Below are positions 24,813-36,366 of a stretch of 64,000 bases of DNA, in pieces. Each line of letters opens with the position of its first letter. Position 1 is the first letter of the stretch. The notes under the pieces are model-generated. The model was given only the letters and a program-made list of their open reading frames with translations, made no database searches and had not been told where the DNA came from. The translations under genes were made by a program, and so were the position numbers. The DNA is from Serratia liquefaciens. GTDB taxonomy: Bacteria; Pseudomonadota; Gammaproteobacteria; Enterobacterales; Enterobacteriaceae. The stretch lies in NCBI RefSeq assembly GCF_027594825.1, contig NZ_CP088930.1, forward strand, positions 4,091,019 through 4,155,018. Direction: 5' to 3'.

Positions 24813-27800
24813 ATGCATCGCAGGTTAGCCAAACGTCTTTTTCTGCCGCTATTCTCGTTCTTCGGCGTGGAGTTCTCCCGCGCCTTTGCCCTGTTTTTGC
24901 TGATCGCGGTTTGCGCGATCTGCCCACCTGCCGCTTATGCCACGCTCAATGGCGATTTGCCTTCACGCAGCGAAATCCAAAGCCAGCTTGATGCGCTGAA
25001 TAAGCAAAAGACGCTGACGCCGGTCAACAAACTCACGCAGCAGGATCTCACCCGTACGCTCGAGTTGCTGGATGCGATTGAACGCACCAGGCAGGATGGC
25101 GCGCAGCTTAAGCAACAGCTGCAACTGGCACCGGGCAAGCTGCGTCAGGTGACCGACGACCTGGCGGCGCTCAAAACGCCGGTCGACAGTGCAGCCGCCA
25201 GGGCCGAACTGCTGCCGCTTTCCCTACGCCAATTGGAAACCCGGCTCTACCAGACGCTCGACGACCTGCAGACGGCGCAGGAAAATCTTTCCACCTATAA
25301 CAGCCAGCTGGTTTCGTTGCAGACTCAACCGGAACGGGTGCAGAGCAGCATGTATACCGCTTCCCAACGGCTGCAGGAAATTCGGAACCAAATCAACGAT
25401 CAGACGCCGGGGCAAAACTCACTGCGCGACAGTCAGCTGGTAATGCTGGCCACCGAGCAAACGCTGCTCAATGCGCAGATCGACCTGCAACGTAAAAGTC
25501 TGGAAGCCAACACTACCCTGCAAGACCTGCTGCAGAAGCAGCGCGATTATACTAACGGGCATATCGATGCGCTCGACCACAACGTGCAACTGCTGCAAGA
25601 AGTGGTCAACAGCAAGCGCCTGACGCTGTCGGAAAAAACCGCCAAAGAGGCGCAGAATCCGGAAGATGCCACGGACATCCAGCACGACCAGTTGGTCAGC
25701 AAAGAGCTGGACGTTAACCGCCAGCTCAGCCAGCGGCTGATTGCCGCCACGGAGGAGAGTAACGTCCTGTTCCAGCAGAATATTCGGGTGAAGAACTGGC
25801 TGGATCGCGGCCTGCAAGCGGAGCGCAATCTGAAGGAGCAGATCCAGGTATTGAAAGGCAGCCTGGTGCTGTCGCGCATTCTTTATCAGCAGCAACAAAG
25901 CCTGCCGCAGGGCACCTTGGTGGCGGATATGGGCACGCGCATCGCCGATCTGCGCCTGGAACAGTTTGATATCAACCAACAGCGCGACGACCTGTTCAAG
26001 GGTGACGATTACATCAACAAGCTGGTCGCCGACAGCAAAGAAAAAGCCGGCGCCGACGTGCTGGATGCCCTGAATGAAATCGTCGATATGCGCCGCGAAC
26101 TGTTGGATCAGTTAAACAAACAGCTCAGTAATCAGTTGGCGCAATCGATCAGCCTGCAGATCAACCAACAGCAGTTAACCAGCGTTAACAGCTCGCTGCG
26201 AGATACCCTGACCCAGCAGATTTTCTGGGTAAACAGTAACAAACCGGTCGATCTGGCGTGGTTGAAAGCCTTGCCGGGGGCGGTGAGAGATCAACTGGCT
26301 GCGCTCGATTTCAAAGTCGATCTCGGCAAAATACTGCAGGGCGGACTGAATTCACTGGTCATGCTGATCCCGCTGCTGTTGCTGATCGGCCTGTTGCGCT
26401 GGCGCTACAAGCTGATAGACACCCATTTGCAGAAGCTGGCCAATGACGTGGGGCAGTTAAAGCGTGATAGCCAGATGCACACCCCCAAGGCCATTGTGTT
26501 GACCCTGTTGAAGGTGCTGCCCGGTTCGGCTCTGCTGCTGGGGGCCGGTTTCTGGTGTTACCGTGCCGAAATCGGCCTCAGCGATTTTCTCTGGGCATTG
26601 TCGCAACAGCTGGCGCTGTTCTGGCTGATTTTCGGCTTTACCTACCGCACGCTGGCACCTGGCGGCATCTGCGAACGGCATTTCAACTTCGCCGCCGAGC
26701 TTTGTGCGCATTACCGTCGCCAGACGATGCGTTTGGGGTTGGCGTTGCTGCCGCTGATCTTCTGGTCGGTGTTGGGTGAGAAAGCGCCACTGCGTCTGGT
26801 GGAAGACGTTATCGGCCAGGTGGTGGTGATGTTGACGTTGGCACTGCTGGCGGTGCTGGTGTTTCCGTTGTGCCGCGACAGCTGGCGTGAAAAAGGCTCG
26901 CACGCGGTACGGCTGATCATTGTTACCGCCATTGCCGCCACGCCGCTGATCCTGCTGGGGCTGATGTTCGCCGGCTATTTCTATACCACGTTGCGGTTAG
27001 CCGGCCGCTGGATCGACAGCCTGTATCTGTTCTTCCTGTGGAACATCGTGTATCTGACCGCCATTCGCGGGCTGAGCGTCGCGGCGCGCCGTCTGGCTTA
27101 CCGCCGCGCGATAGCTCGTCGTCAGAGCCTGGCGAAAGAGAAAGAGGGAGCCGAAGGGGTTGAACCGGTTGAGGAGCCGCCCTTGGCGCTCGATCAGATC
27201 AACCAGCAGTCGCTGCGTCTGACCACCATGGTGCTGTTTATTATCTTCGCCAGCGCCCTGTATGGCATTTGGTCAGATTTGGTGACGGTCATTTCGTACC
27301 TGGACAGCATTACGCTGTGGCATTACACCACCACGGTCGCCGGCAGCAGCGTGGCGCAGGCGGTGACGTTGGGCAACATGATGGTGGCGATAGCGGCGGT
27401 GATCGTCGCTTACGTGATGACGCGCAACCTGCCCGGTCTGCTGGAGGTGGTGGTGCTGTCGCGGCTGCAGCTGCGGCAGGGGACGTCTTACGCCGTCACC
27501 ACCATACTCACCTACCTGATCACCACCGTGGGTGCCGTCACCGCGCTAGGGTCGCTGGGCGTCTCCTGGGATAAACTTCAGTGGCTGGCGGCCGGCTTGA
27601 CCGTCGGGTTGGGCTTCGGGTTGCAGGAGATTTTTGCCAACTTTGTCTCCGGTCTGATCATCCTGTTCGAACGGCCGATCCGTATTGGCGATACCATTAC
27701 TATTGGCACTTTCTCCGGTTCGGTCAGCAAAATCCGCATTCGCGCCACCACCATCACTGACTTTGACCGCAAAGAGGTGATCATTCCGAATAAGGCATTT

Positions 27801-28208
27801 GTGACCGAACGGCTGATCAACTGGTCGCTGTCAGACACCATCACTCGCGTTTTAATCAAAGTGGGAGTGGCCTACGGCTCCGATTTGGACAAAGTGAAAG
27901 CCGTGCTGTTGAAGGCAGCGCATGATAACCCACGGGTGATGAGCGATCCGGAACCGCAGGTTTTCTTCCTGAATTTCGGTGCCAGCACGCTGGATCATGA
28001 GCTGCGCCTTTACGTGCGTGAGCTACGCGACCGCAGCTATACCGTTGACGAACTGAATCGCTCTATCGAACGCCTGTGTCGCGAAAACGACATCAACATT
28101 GCTTTCAACCAGCTCGAGGTCTATTTGCACAATCAGCAGGGCAACGAGGTGCAGGAAGTGAAACGGACGTTATCGCCGGATCAGGGCGGCACAACGGCAG
28201 GAGAGTAG
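24813..28208 (+). CDS. mscK: Mechanosensitive channel MscK (KefA)
   Basis: 1131 residues from ATG 24813 (a TTG 18 bp upstream is possible). Large potassium-dependent MscS-type channel opened by membrane tension. Order: signal peptide, long coiled-coil-rich periplasmic domain (about residues 50-480), about eight membrane helices, then the MscS core with pore-helix SLGVSWDKLQWLAAGLTVGLG, GLQEIFANFVSGLIILFERP and the cytoplasmic vestibule (ATTITDFDRKEVIIPNKAF). Position after acrR matches E. coli. Confidence 0.95.
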   Translation: MHRRLAKRLFLPLFSFFGVEFSRAFALFLLIAVCAICPPAAYATLNGDLPSRSEIQSQLDALNKQKTLTPVNKLTQQDLTRTLELLDAIERTRQDGAQLKQQLQLAPGKLRQVTDDLAALKTPVDSAAARAELLPLSLRQLETRLYQTLDDLQTAQENLSTYNSQLVSLQTQPERVQSSMYTASQRLQEIRNQINDQTPGQNSLRDSQLVMLATEQTLLNAQIDLQRKSLEANTTLQDLLQKQRDYTNGHIDALDHNVQLLQEVVNSKRLTLSEKTAKEAQNPEDATDIQHDQLVSKELDVNRQLSQRLIAATEESNVLFQQNIRVKNWLDRGLQAERNLKEQIQVLKGSLVLSRILYQQQQSLPQGTLVADMGTRIADLRLEQFDINQQRDDLFKGDDYINKLVADSKEKAGADVLDALNEIVDMRRELLDQLNKQLSNQLAQSISLQINQQQLTSVNSSLRDTLTQQIFWVNSNKPVDLAWLKALPGAVRDQLAALDFKVDLGKILQGGLNSLVMLIPLLLLIGLLRWRYKLIDTHLQKLANDVGQLKRDSQMHTPKAIVLTLLKVLPGSALLLGAGFWCYRAEIGLSDFLWALSQQLALFWLIFGFTYRTLAPGGICERHFNFAAELCAHYRRQTMRLGLALLPLIFWSVLGEKAPLRLVEDVIGQVVVMLTLALLAVLVFPLCRDSWREKGSHAVRLIIVTAIAATPLILLGLMFAGYFYTTLRLAGRWIDSLYLFFLWNIVYLTAIRGLSVAARRLAYRRAIARRQSLAKEKEGAEGVEPVEEPPLALDQINQQSLRLTTMVLFIIFASALYGIWSDLVTVISYLDSITLWHYTTTVAGSSVAQAVTLGNMMVAIAAVIVAYVMTRNLPGLLEVVVLSRLQLRQGTSYAVTTILTYLITTVGAVTALGSLGVSWDKLQWLAAGLTVGLGFGLQEIFANFVSGLIILFERPIRIGDTITIGTFSGSVSKIRIRATTITDFDRKEVIIPNKAFVTERLINWSLSDTITRVLIKVGVAYGSDLDKVKAVLLKAAHDNPRVMSDPEPQVFFLNFGASTLDHELRLYVRELRDRSYTVDELNRSIERLCRENDINIAFNQLEVYLHNQQGNEVQEVKRTLSPDQGGTTAGE

Positions 28209-28220
28209 AACGAGGATCCA

Positions 28221-28247
28221 GGGTTCAGCGCAGGCTGAACCCTTTTT
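28221..28247 (+). terminator. Terminator of mscK
   Basis: GGGTTCAG / CTGAACCC stem followed by TTTTT, 13 bp after the mscK stop; it reaches the end of convergent rsmS. Confidence 0.85.
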
Positions 28248-28425
28248 ACTGCCCGACAGGCAGGTAAGGGGAGGTGGCGCCGTTGCGCTGCAGCTTTTCC
28301 TGATAGTCCCGTTTGACAATATCCAGCGCCGCCAGCGCAGTGGCGGGATCGATTTCATTGCATTCCAGCAGGTAAATCAGATCTACCGCCAGTTGCAATT
28401 CTGGTGAGGCATTTTCTAGAGACAT
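28246..28425 (-). CDS. rsmS: Small pleiotropic regulator RsmS (YbaM)
   Basis: 59 residues from ATG 28425 ([20 protein letters not shown]). Matches enterobacterial YbaM, called RsmS in Pectobacterium/Serratia work, where it modulates secondary metabolism and virulence-factor production. A short helical protein followed by a basic stretch ([14 protein letters not shown]); mechanism unknown. Next to priC as in E. coli. Confidence 0.88.
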   Translation of the reverse strand: MSLENASPELQLAVDLIYLLECNEIDPATALAALDIVKRDYQEKLQRNGATSPYLPVGQ

Positions 28426-28526
28426 AAAACCCACGTTTTAATTGAGATGAATGATACTTCGTTCGGCTGAGTATAGTGAACAAGCCCGATTGGGGGGAAT
28501 AATCATTAAAATATTGTGATAAATCT

Positions 28527-29063
28527 TCAAAAACCGTTTTCTTTACGTTCAATACTGCGCTCAATACGCGCCAGAGCTTGACGGCAACGCGTCAGTCGGC
28601 CTTCTAACGCAGCCAGCTCATGCTGAAGCTTTTGCTGTGCCGCGAGCGTCGTCTGCCTTCCCAGCAGGCTTTCCCGATCCTGAATCATTGCAATGATCCG
28701 GCGTTCGTAATCCTGATGTTCGGCCAGCTTGTGATACAAGTCGACCGCTGCCACTTCTTTGGGTTGATTCTTACGGCGCAGCGCCTGGGTTGCCAGCTCG
28801 CGTTGCAGGGCGGTCAGCTGCGCCAGCAACTTTTCGGCCAGAAAGGCTACCTGAGTGGTGCGGTTGTCATTGGCCGCCGTCTGCAGCTGGGCGAAATTTT
28901 TTTGCACTTCGGTCAGATAATCGCGCAGTCGTGTACCGCGGTTAGAGAACAGCGCAGTATCGAAGCGTGCCTGCGGGATCGGAGCATCGCCGCGTGGCGT
29001 GATCTCGCTGGCCAATACCTTGATTTGTTGTTCTAACGCTTCTAAAAGACGCTGGGTGCTCAC
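28527..29063 (-). CDS. priC: Primosomal replication protein PriC (N'')
   Basis: 178 residues, beginning with GTG 29063 (GGAG seven bases upstream). Helps reload DnaB at stalled forks and binds SSB. Helix-rich and basic; the C-terminal half with DYERRIIAMIQDRESLL and LTRCRQALARIE matches the PriC family. PriC diverges quickly, so assignment leans on those motifs and on its neighbours rsmS and ybaN. Confidence 0.85.
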   Translation of the reverse strand: MSTQRLLEALEQQIKVLASEITPRGDAPIPQARFDTALFSNRGTRLRDYLTEVQKNFAQLQTAANDNRTTQVAFLAEKLLAQLTALQRELATQALRRKNQPKEVAAVDLYHKLAEHQDYERRIIAMIQDRESLLGRQTTLAAQQKLQHELAALEGRLTRCRQALARIERSIERKENGF

Positions 29064-29213
29064 GTCGGCTCCATTGGGGGGATAGTGGGCTCAGCTTGCC
29101 CGCGATCGCGTCGTGAAACAAGCACCGTGCCTATATTCCGCCCGTTGCGGCTGGTGGCACAGGGGAAGGCGGTGATAAAGTAACGCCAGACAGGTTGATG
29201 GACAAGGGCTCGC

Positions 29214-29594
29214 ATGACGCGTTGGTTATTGATTATCCTCGGTTGGTTGGCGGTGGTGTTGGCGACGCTGGGCGTGGTTTTGCCGCTGCTGCCGACGACG
29301 CCGTTTCTGCTGTTGGCCGCCTGGTGCTTCGCCCGTTCGTCGCCGCGATTCCACAGTTGGCTGCTGTATCGCTCCTGGTTCGGGCCTTATCTGCGCCATT
29401 GGCAGCAGCATCGCGCCTTGCCGCCGGGGGCTAAATGGAAGGCGGTGGTGGTGATTGTGCTGACATTCGCGTTTTCGTTGTGGCTGGTGAAAATCTGGTG
29501 GGTGCGCGGTGTGCTGTTACTGATGTTGGCTATTTTGCTGACCTTTATGTTGCGCCTGCCGGTTGTTGACTTATCGCAACAAAAACAGCGTTGA
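29214..29594 (+). CDS. ybaN: Inner-membrane protein YbaN (DUF454)
   Basis: 126 residues, MTRWLLIILGWLAVVLATLG, with the family motif LPLLPTTPFLLLAAWCFARSS and three or four membrane helices. Function not established. Divergent from priC and upstream of apt as in E. coli. Confidence 0.92.
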   Translation: MTRWLLIILGWLAVVLATLGVVLPLLPTTPFLLLAAWCFARSSPRFHSWLLYRSWFGPYLRHWQQHRALPPGAKWKAVVVIVLTFAFSLWLVKIWWVRGVLLLMLAILLTFMLRLPVVDLSQQKQR

Positions 29595-29786
29595 TTGTGG
29601 CTTATGATATCCAATAGCTTTCAGGGCGCGGCTTGAAAGATGCAGCGGAGAGTTGCATTTGTCCGCCAGTTTGCATAGATTTGGGCGTTTTCGTGCGCGG
29701 GGTGCTACCCATTTCCTGTTTATCTCGGGATTGGGTTTCAGACGACCTGCGCGCAAGTCATCAGGCAGTTTTATCAGGCAATAATT

Positions 29787-30338
29787 ATGACCGCTACTGC
29801 ACAGCAGCTTCAGTTTATTAAAGACAGTATCAAAACCATTCCGGATTACCCTAAGCCGGGCATACTGTTCCGTGACGTCACCAGCCTGCTGGAAAACCCG
29901 CTGGCCTATGCCGCCAGCATTGAATTGCTGGTCGAGCGTTTCCGCGAAGCGGGCGTGACCAAGGTGGTTGGCACCGAAGCGCGTGGTTTCCTGTTTGGCG
30001 CCCCGGTGGCGTTGGCGCTGGGCGTGGGTTTTGTTCCGGTGCGTAAACCGGGCAAGCTGCCGCGTGCGACACTCAGCGAAAGCTATGAGCTGGAATACGG
30101 TACTGACCAGCTGGAAATCCACACCGATGCCATCAGTGCCGGTGATAAAGTGCTGGTGGTGGACGATCTGCTGGCCACCGGTGGCACCATCGAAGCTACC
30201 GCAAAACTGATCCGTCGTCTGGGCGGTGAAGTCAAAGACGCCGCTTTCATTATTAACCTGCCGGATCTTGGCGGTGAAGCGCGTTTGAACTCCCTGGGTA
30301 TTGAATGCTACAGCCTGGTCAACTTCGCCGGCCACTGA
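29787..30338 (+). CDS. apt: Adenine phosphoribosyltransferase
   Basis: 183 residues. Salvages adenine to AMP using PRPP. The PRPP-binding motif [16 protein letters not shown] is intact and [14 protein letters not shown] forms the base pocket. Complements the adenine deaminase at 11469: adenine can be salvaged to AMP or deaminated. Upstream of dnaX with 83 bp between. Confidence 0.97.
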   Translation: MTATAQQLQFIKDSIKTIPDYPKPGILFRDVTSLLENPLAYAASIELLVERFREAGVTKVVGTEARGFLFGAPVALALGVGFVPVRKPGKLPRATLSESYELEYGTDQLEIHTDAISAGDKVLVVDDLLATGGTIEATAKLIRRLGGEVKDAAFIINLPDLGGEARLNSLGIECYSLVNFAGH

Positions 30339-30421
30339 TCTGCATTACCACAACGGCCTCGCGGAACGCCGCGGGGCTGTGTTAGCATGACCCTCCAGAT
30401 TACTCGACTTTTCCGGTATTA

Positions 30422-32371
30422 ATGAGCTATCAGGTTCTTGCCCGTAAGTGGCGCCCTCAAACGTTTGCAGATGTTGTCGGACAGGAACATGTCCTGACTG
30501 CGCTGGCTAACGGCCTCTCGCTGGGGCGGATTCATCACGCCTATCTGTTCTCGGGCACGCGCGGCGTGGGTAAAACCACCATTGCGCGCCTGCTGGCCAA
30601 AGGCCTGAACTGTGAAACCGGCATCACCGCCACACCGTGCGGTCAATGCGACAACTGCCGCGAGATTGAGCAGGGGCGCTTTGTTGATCTGATCGAGATC
30701 GACGCCGCGTCCAGAACCAAGGTGGAAGATACCCGCGATCTGCTGGATAACGTCCAGTACGCCCCCGCCCGAGGCCGCTTCAAGGTTTACCTGATTGACG
30801 AAGTGCACATGCTCTCGCGTCACAGCTTCAATGCGCTGTTGAAAACGCTGGAAGAGCCGCCTTCTCACGTTAAATTCCTGCTTGCGACGACCGATCCGCA
30901 GAAGCTGCCGGTCACCATCTTGTCGCGTTGCCTGCAATTTCATCTTAAGGCTTTAGATGTCGAGCAGATCCGTAACCAGTTGGAAACGGTTCTGCAGGCA
31001 GAACAAATCACCAGCGACCAGCGCGCTCTGCAGCTGATAGCGCGTGCCGCCGACGGCAGCATGCGTGACGCGCTGAGCCTCACCGATCAGGCTATCGCGA
31101 TGGGCCAGGGCCAGGTGACCACCGTCACCGTCAGCCAAATGCTCGGCACGCTCGACGACGAACAGCCGCTGGCGATCCTCGAAGCGCTGGTGAGCGCCGA
31201 CGGCGAAAAGGTGATGGCGCAGGTCGCGCAGGCCGCTTCACGCGGTGTTGACTGGGAAAACCTGCTGGTCGAAACGCTGGCCTTGCTGCACCGGATCGCG
31301 ATGGTGCAACTGCTGCCATCGGTACTGGACAATCATTACGCCGCCATTGAACAGCGGCTACGTGAGTTGGCGCGAACTTTACCGCCGACGGACGTACAGC
31401 TTTATTACCAAACGCTGCTGGTCGGCCGTAAAGAACTGGCCTTTGCGCCGGATCGCCGTATGGGGGTCGAGATGACCCTGCTGCGTGCGCTGGCGTTTCA
31501 CCCGAAAGCGGTGATCCCGGAGCCGGTGGCGATGGTGCAAACTGCTCCGGCGCAGATGGCGCAGCCGCAGGCACCATCGGCTCAGCCGCCACAGTTTCAG
31601 GACGCGCCACCGCCGTTAGGGCAGGCCGCCCCGCAGAACAATCCGCCAGCGAGTTTACCGGATGCCACCGCGCAATTATTAAAGGCGCGCACCCAGCTGT
31701 TACGGCAGGGAGCATCCACACCAAAAAAGAGTGAACCGGCGGCGCCAGGAAAAGCGCGGCCGGCAAACTCAGCACTGGAGCGGTTGGCTTCCGTGACTGA
31801 GCGCAGCCAGCAGCGCCAGGCGGAAAAACTGGTTCAGCAAAAACCGGCCAAGCCGGAAGCTTATCGCTGGCGCGCACAGACCGAGCCAGAGGCCGAGCCG
31901 GAACCGCTGGCGACGCCAAAAGCGCTGCGCACTGCGCTTGAGCATGAAAAAACGCCCGAACTGTCAGCCAAGCTGGTGGTAGAGTCGCTGGAACGCGATG
32001 CCTGGGCGGCGGAAATCGATAAGCTGAAAATTCCAAAACTGGTGCAGCAACTGGCGTTGAACGCGGTTAAAGAAGTGCTGGAACCAGGTAAAATTTGTCT
32101 TCATCTGCGGTCGTCGCAGCGCCATCTGAACTCGCCTTCGGCGCAGAAGGTGTTGACCGATGCACTCACCGAGCTGCACGGCAGTCCGGTTGAGCTGACC
32201 GTGGTGGAAGACGATAATCCGGCGGAGCGGACTCCGCTGGAGTGGCGCCAAGCCATTTATGAAGAAAAACTGGCGCAGGCGCGCCAGTCGATCGTTGCGG
32301 ATACCAATATCCAAACGCTGCGCCGGTTCTTCGACGCAGACCTGGATGAAGAGAGTATTCGCCCCATTTAA
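30422..32371 (+). CDS. dnaX: DNA polymerase III subunits tau and gamma
   Basis: 649-residue tau; a programmed -1 frameshift gives gamma (about 437 residues, TGA 31732-31734). Clamp-loader AAA+ ATPase: Walker A GTRGVGKTT, zinc module with C-x8-C-x2-C-x2-C (LNCETGITATPCGQCDNC), Walker B LIDEVHML, sensor SRC. The tau-specific C terminus binds DnaB and the polymerase core. Operon dnaX-ybaB-recR. The slippery site and its stimulators are conserved (see 31707-31763). Confidence 0.96.
   Translation: MSYQVLARKWRPQTFADVVGQEHVLTALANGLSLGRIHHAYLFSGTRGVGKTTIARLLAKGLNCETGITATPCGQCDNCREIEQGRFVDLIEIDAASRTKVEDTRDLLDNVQYAPARGRFKVYLIDEVHMLSRHSFNALLKTLEEPPSHVKFLLATTDPQKLPVTILSRCLQFHLKALDVEQIRNQLETVLQAEQITSDQRALQLIARAADGSMRDALSLTDQAIAMGQGQVTTVTVSQMLGTLDDEQPLAILEALVSADGEKVMAQVAQAASRGVDWENLLVETLALLHRIAMVQLLPSVLDNHYAAIEQRLRELARTLPPTDVQLYYQTLLVGRKELAFAPDRRMGVEMTLLRALAFHPKAVIPEPVAMVQTAPAQMAQPQAPSAQPPQFQDAPPPLGQAAPQNNPPASLPDATAQLLKARTQLLRQGASTPKKSEPAAPGKARPANSALERLASVTERSQQRQAEKLVQQKPAKPEAYRWRAQTEPEAEPEPLATPKALRTALEHEKTPELSAKLVVESLERDAWAAEIDKLKIPKLVQQLALNAVKEVLEPGKICLHLRSSQRHLNSPSAQKVLTDALTELHGSPVELTVVEDDNPAERTPLEWRQAIYEEKLAQARQSIVADTNIQTLRRFFDADLDEESIRPI
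31707..31763 (+). promoter_or_regulatory. Programmed -1 ribosomal frameshift element in dnaX
   Basis: SD-like AGGGAG (31707-31712), 10 nt later the slippery heptamer A AAA AAG (31723-31729), then a stem 31736-31745 / 31754-31763 (9 of 10 pairs). In the -1 frame GAG TGA follows at once. All three elements and their spacings match E. coli dnaX. Confidence 0.92.
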
Positions 32372-32397
32372 ACGCCGCGTAAAGTGCGCGGCCCTAG

Positions 32398-32741
<344 letters not shown>

Positions 32742-32742
<1 letters not shown>

Positions 32743-33347
32743 TGCAGACCAGCCCGCTCCTTGAAACACTGATGGAGGCGTTGCGCTGCCTGCCGGGCGT
32801 TGGCCCGAAGTCGGCGCAGCGTATGGCGTTCCAGTTGTTGCAGCGCGATCGCAGCGGCGGGATGCGCCTGGCGCAGGCGCTGACCCGCGCCATGTCAGAG
32901 ATCGGCCACTGTGCCGATTGCCGTACGTTCACCGAGCAGGACGTTTGCACCATCTGCGCCAATCCGCGCCGTCAGCAAAACGGCCAGATCTGCGTGGTGG
33001 AAAGCCCGGCTGATATTCACGCCATCGAACAGACCGGCCAGTTCGCCGGGCGCTACTTTGTGCTGATGGGCCACCTGTCGCCGATGGACGGCATTGGGCC
33101 CGGTGATATCGGTCTGGATCGGCTGGAGCAACGGCTGGAAAAAGAAAGCATCACCGAAGTGATCCTGGCCACCAACCCGACGGTGGAAGGTGAGGCAACC
33201 GCCAACTATATCGCCGAGATGTGCGGCCAGTATGGCGTGGTCGCCAGCCGCATTGCCCACGGCGTGCCGGTGGGCGGTGAACTGGAAATGGTCGATGGCA
33301 CCACGTTGTCGCATTCCCTGGCCGGTCGTCACGTCATCAAGTTCTGA
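32742..33347 (+). CDS. recR: Recombination mediator RecR
   Basis: 201 residues. Acts with RecF/RecO to load RecA on gapped DNA. Helix-hairpin-helix [17 protein letters not shown], four-Cys zinc finger ([15 protein letters not shown]) and TOPRIM domain ([17 protein letters not shown]) are visible. Last gene of dnaX-ybaB-recR, translationally coupled to ybaB. Confidence 0.97.
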
Positions 33348-33353
33348 TCTTTA

Positions 33354-33374
33354 GCGGGGCCATCGCGGCCCCGT
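33354..33374 (+). terminator. Probable terminator after recR
   Basis: CGGGGCC / GGCCCCG stem seven bases after the recR stop, followed by TTAGTTT; the T-run is weak. Confidence 0.55.
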
Positions 33375-33405
33375 TAGTTTCCTGCAAAAATTTCCCCCCC
33401 AGCCG

Positions 33406-33434
33406 CTTGAAAAACAACGCCCTTGTCCCCACTT
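33406..33434 (+). promoter_or_regulatory. Sigma32 heat-shock promoter of htpG
   Basis: CTTGAAA (33406-33412), 14 bases, then CCCCACTTA (33427-33434): a close fit to the sigma32 consensus CTTGAAA-N13-14-CCCCATNT, about 47 bp before htpG. Confidence 0.85.
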
Positions 33435-33480
33435 AATCCTCATTGTTCGCTTTTGGTAGCTATTGTCTTTGAGGTAATCA

Positions 33481-35352
33481 ATGAGTATGAAAGGTCAAGA
33501 AACCCGTGGTTTCCAGTCTGAAGTAAAACAACTGCTTCATTTGATGATTCATTCGCTGTACTCCAATAAAGAAATTTTCCTGCGCGAGTTGATCTCCAAC
33601 GCCTCGGATGCCGCCGACAAGCTGCGTTTCCGCGCACTGTCGACGCCTGAGCTGTATGAAGGTGATGGCGAGCTGCGTGTGCGCCTTTCCTTCGATAAAG
33701 AGCAGCGTACGTTGACCATTGCCGACAACGGCATTGGCATGAGCCGTGAGGAAGTGATTGAAAACCTGGGTACCATTGCCAAGTCAGGTACCAAAGCCTT
33801 CCTGGAATCCATCGGTTCCGACCAGGCCAAAGACAGCCAGCTGATTGGTCAGTTCGGCGTGGGGTTCTACTCCGCGTTCATCGTGGCGGATAAAGTCACT
33901 GTACGTACTCGTGCAGCGGGCGCTCCGGCCGATCAAGGCGTGTTTTGGGAGTCTGTCGGCGAAGGCGATTACACCATTGCCGACATCAGTAAAGAAGATC
34001 GCGGAACCGAAATTACCCTGCATCTGCGCGAAGGCGAAGATGAGTATCTCGATGCCTGGCGTCTGCGCTCAGTGATCGGCAAATACTCCGACCACATCGC
34101 ATTGCCGGTTGAAATTGAAAGCAAAAACGAAGAAGACGGCACCGTCACCTGGGAAAAAATCAACAAGGCACAGGCCCTGTGGACCCGCAGCAAGGCTGAC
34201 GTTACCGATGAAGAATACAAAGAGTTCTACAAGCACATCGCGCACGACTTTACCGATCCGCTGAGCTGGAGCCACAACCGGGTGGAAGGCAAGCAGGAAT
34301 ACACCAGCCTGCTGTACATTCCGGCCCAGGCGCCATGGGACATGTGGAACCGCGACCACAAGCACGGCCTGAAGCTGTACGTGCAGCGCGTGTTCATCAT
34401 GGACGACGCTGAACAGTTCATGCCGAACTACCTGCGTTTCGTGCGTGGTCTGATAGATTCCAACGATCTGCCGCTGAACGTTTCGCGTGAGATCCTGCAA
34501 GACAGCCGCGTGACCCAGAACCTGCGCGGTGCACTGACCAAGCGTGTGTTGCAGATGCTGGAGAAACTGGCTAAAGACGATGCGGAAGGCTACCAGAAGT
34601 TCTGGCAGCAGTTCGGTCTGGTGTTGAAAGAGGGCCCGGCGGAAGACGGTGGCAACAAAGAAGCCATTGCCAAGCTGTTGCGCTTTGCTTCCACCCATAA
34701 CGACAGCTCGGCGCAAACCGTCTCGCTGGAAGAGTACGTGGGCCGCATGGCAGAAGGGCAGGAGAAGATTTATTACATCACTGCCGACAGCTATGCCGCC
34801 GCCAAGAGCAGCCCGCACCTGGAGCTGTTCCGCAAGAAAGGCATCGAAGTGCTGCTGCTTTCCGACCGTATCGACGAATGGATGATGAGCTACCTGACCG
34901 AGTTCGACGGCAAGCCCTTCCAGTCCGTCAGCAAGGCAGATGACGCGTTGGATAAGTTGGCAGACGAAACCGAAGAGCAGAAGGCCGCCGAGAAGCAGCT
35001 GGAGCCTTTTGTTGACCGCGTGAAAACCCTGCTGGGCGATCGCGTGAAGGACGTGCGTCTGACGCACCGTCTGACCGACACGCCGGCTATCGTTATCACC
35101 GATGCCGACGAAATGAGCACCCAGATGGCGAAATTGTTTGCCGCTGCGGGCCAGGAAGCGCCGGCGGTGAAGTACATTTTCGAACTGAATCCGGAGCATG
35201 CGTTGGTCAAACGCGCATCCGATGTGGGCGATAACGAACAATTCGCCGAATGGATTGACCTGTTATTGGATCAGGCACTGCTGGCTGAACGCGGCACCCT
35301 GGAGGATCCAAACCAGTTTATCCGTCGTATGAATAAACTGTTGTCCGCATAA
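33481..35352 (+). CDS. htpG: Chaperone protein HtpG (Hsp90)
   Basis: 623 residues from ATG 33481 (GAGG six bases upstream); E. coli begins two codons later at MKGQETRGF, also possible here. GHKL ATPase domain with [17 protein letters not shown] and GQFGVGFYS; middle and dimerisation domains follow. Cytosolic, heat-inducible through the sigma32 promoter just upstream. Ends with a strong terminator. Confidence 0.97.
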   Translation: MSMKGQETRGFQSEVKQLLHLMIHSLYSNKEIFLRELISNASDAADKLRFRALSTPELYEGDGELRVRLSFDKEQRTLTIADNGIGMSREEVIENLGTIAKSGTKAFLESIGSDQAKDSQLIGQFGVGFYSAFIVADKVTVRTRAAGAPADQGVFWESVGEGDYTIADISKEDRGTEITLHLREGEDEYLDAWRLRSVIGKYSDHIALPVEIESKNEEDGTVTWEKINKAQALWTRSKADVTDEEYKEFYKHIAHDFTDPLSWSHNRVEGKQEYTSLLYIPAQAPWDMWNRDHKHGLKLYVQRVFIMDDAEQFMPNYLRFVRGLIDSNDLPLNVSREILQDSRVTQNLRGALTKRVLQMLEKLAKDDAEGYQKFWQQFGLVLKEGPAEDGGNKEAIAKLLRFASTHNDSSAQTVSLEEYVGRMAEGQEKIYYITADSYAAAKSSPHLELFRKKGIEVLLLSDRIDEWMMSYLTEFDGKPFQSVSKADDALDKLADETEEQKAAEKQLEPFVDRVKTLLGDRVKDVRLTHRLTDTPAIVITDADEMSTQMAKLFAAAGQEAPAVKYIFELNPEHALVKRASDVGDNEQFAEWIDLLLDQALLAERGTLEDPNQFIRRMNKLLSA

Positions 35353-35362
35353 TTCCGAGCAT

Positions 35363-35400
35363 ATACGCCCAAAATCCGCGAGTTTTGGGCGTATTTTTTT
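35363..35400 (+). terminator. Terminator after htpG
   Basis: ATACGCCCAAAA / TTTTGGGCGTAT stem followed by seven T. Confidence 0.92.
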
Positions 35401-35528
35401 GTTTTTCCTGCCGATTTTCCGTGCTTTATTCTCTGTTTCCTTCCTTTTGTCCCGCAATCGATTTCCTCGCGTACCTTGAGCCAGCCCCCCCTGAAATGGT
35501 ATGGTTGAGCGTTTTCGCAATTTTATAA

Positions 35529-36200
<672 letters not shown>

Positions 36201-36223
36201 TCGGTTTTTCATTGCTGTGCATA

Positions 36224-36255
36224 GCGCCAGGCCTCATCCGCCTGGCGTTTTTTTT
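36224..36255 (+). terminator. Terminator after adk
   Basis: GCGCCAGG / CCTGGCGT stem with an eight-T tail. Confidence 0.9.
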
Positions 36256-36366
36256 GCTATTTTTCCGCCGAATTGTGATCGCCGTGGCTTGTTGCGCCTG
36301 TGCCCTTTAATCCGCCGCTAGAAATGACGTATAACTCCCCCATCTTAACCCCTGGGGATAATCCAC

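Noticed and set aside
29571..30335. 254-codon open frame antisense to apt
   Set aside because: Shadow of apt; no motifs.
31131..32036. 301-codon open frame antisense to dnaX
   Set aside because: Pro/Ala-rich shadow frame with no motifs; dnaX is certain.
34069..35241. 390-codon open frame antisense to htpG
   Set aside because: Lies wholly inside a highly conserved gene; open only because of GC-rich codon bias; no ribosome site or family match.
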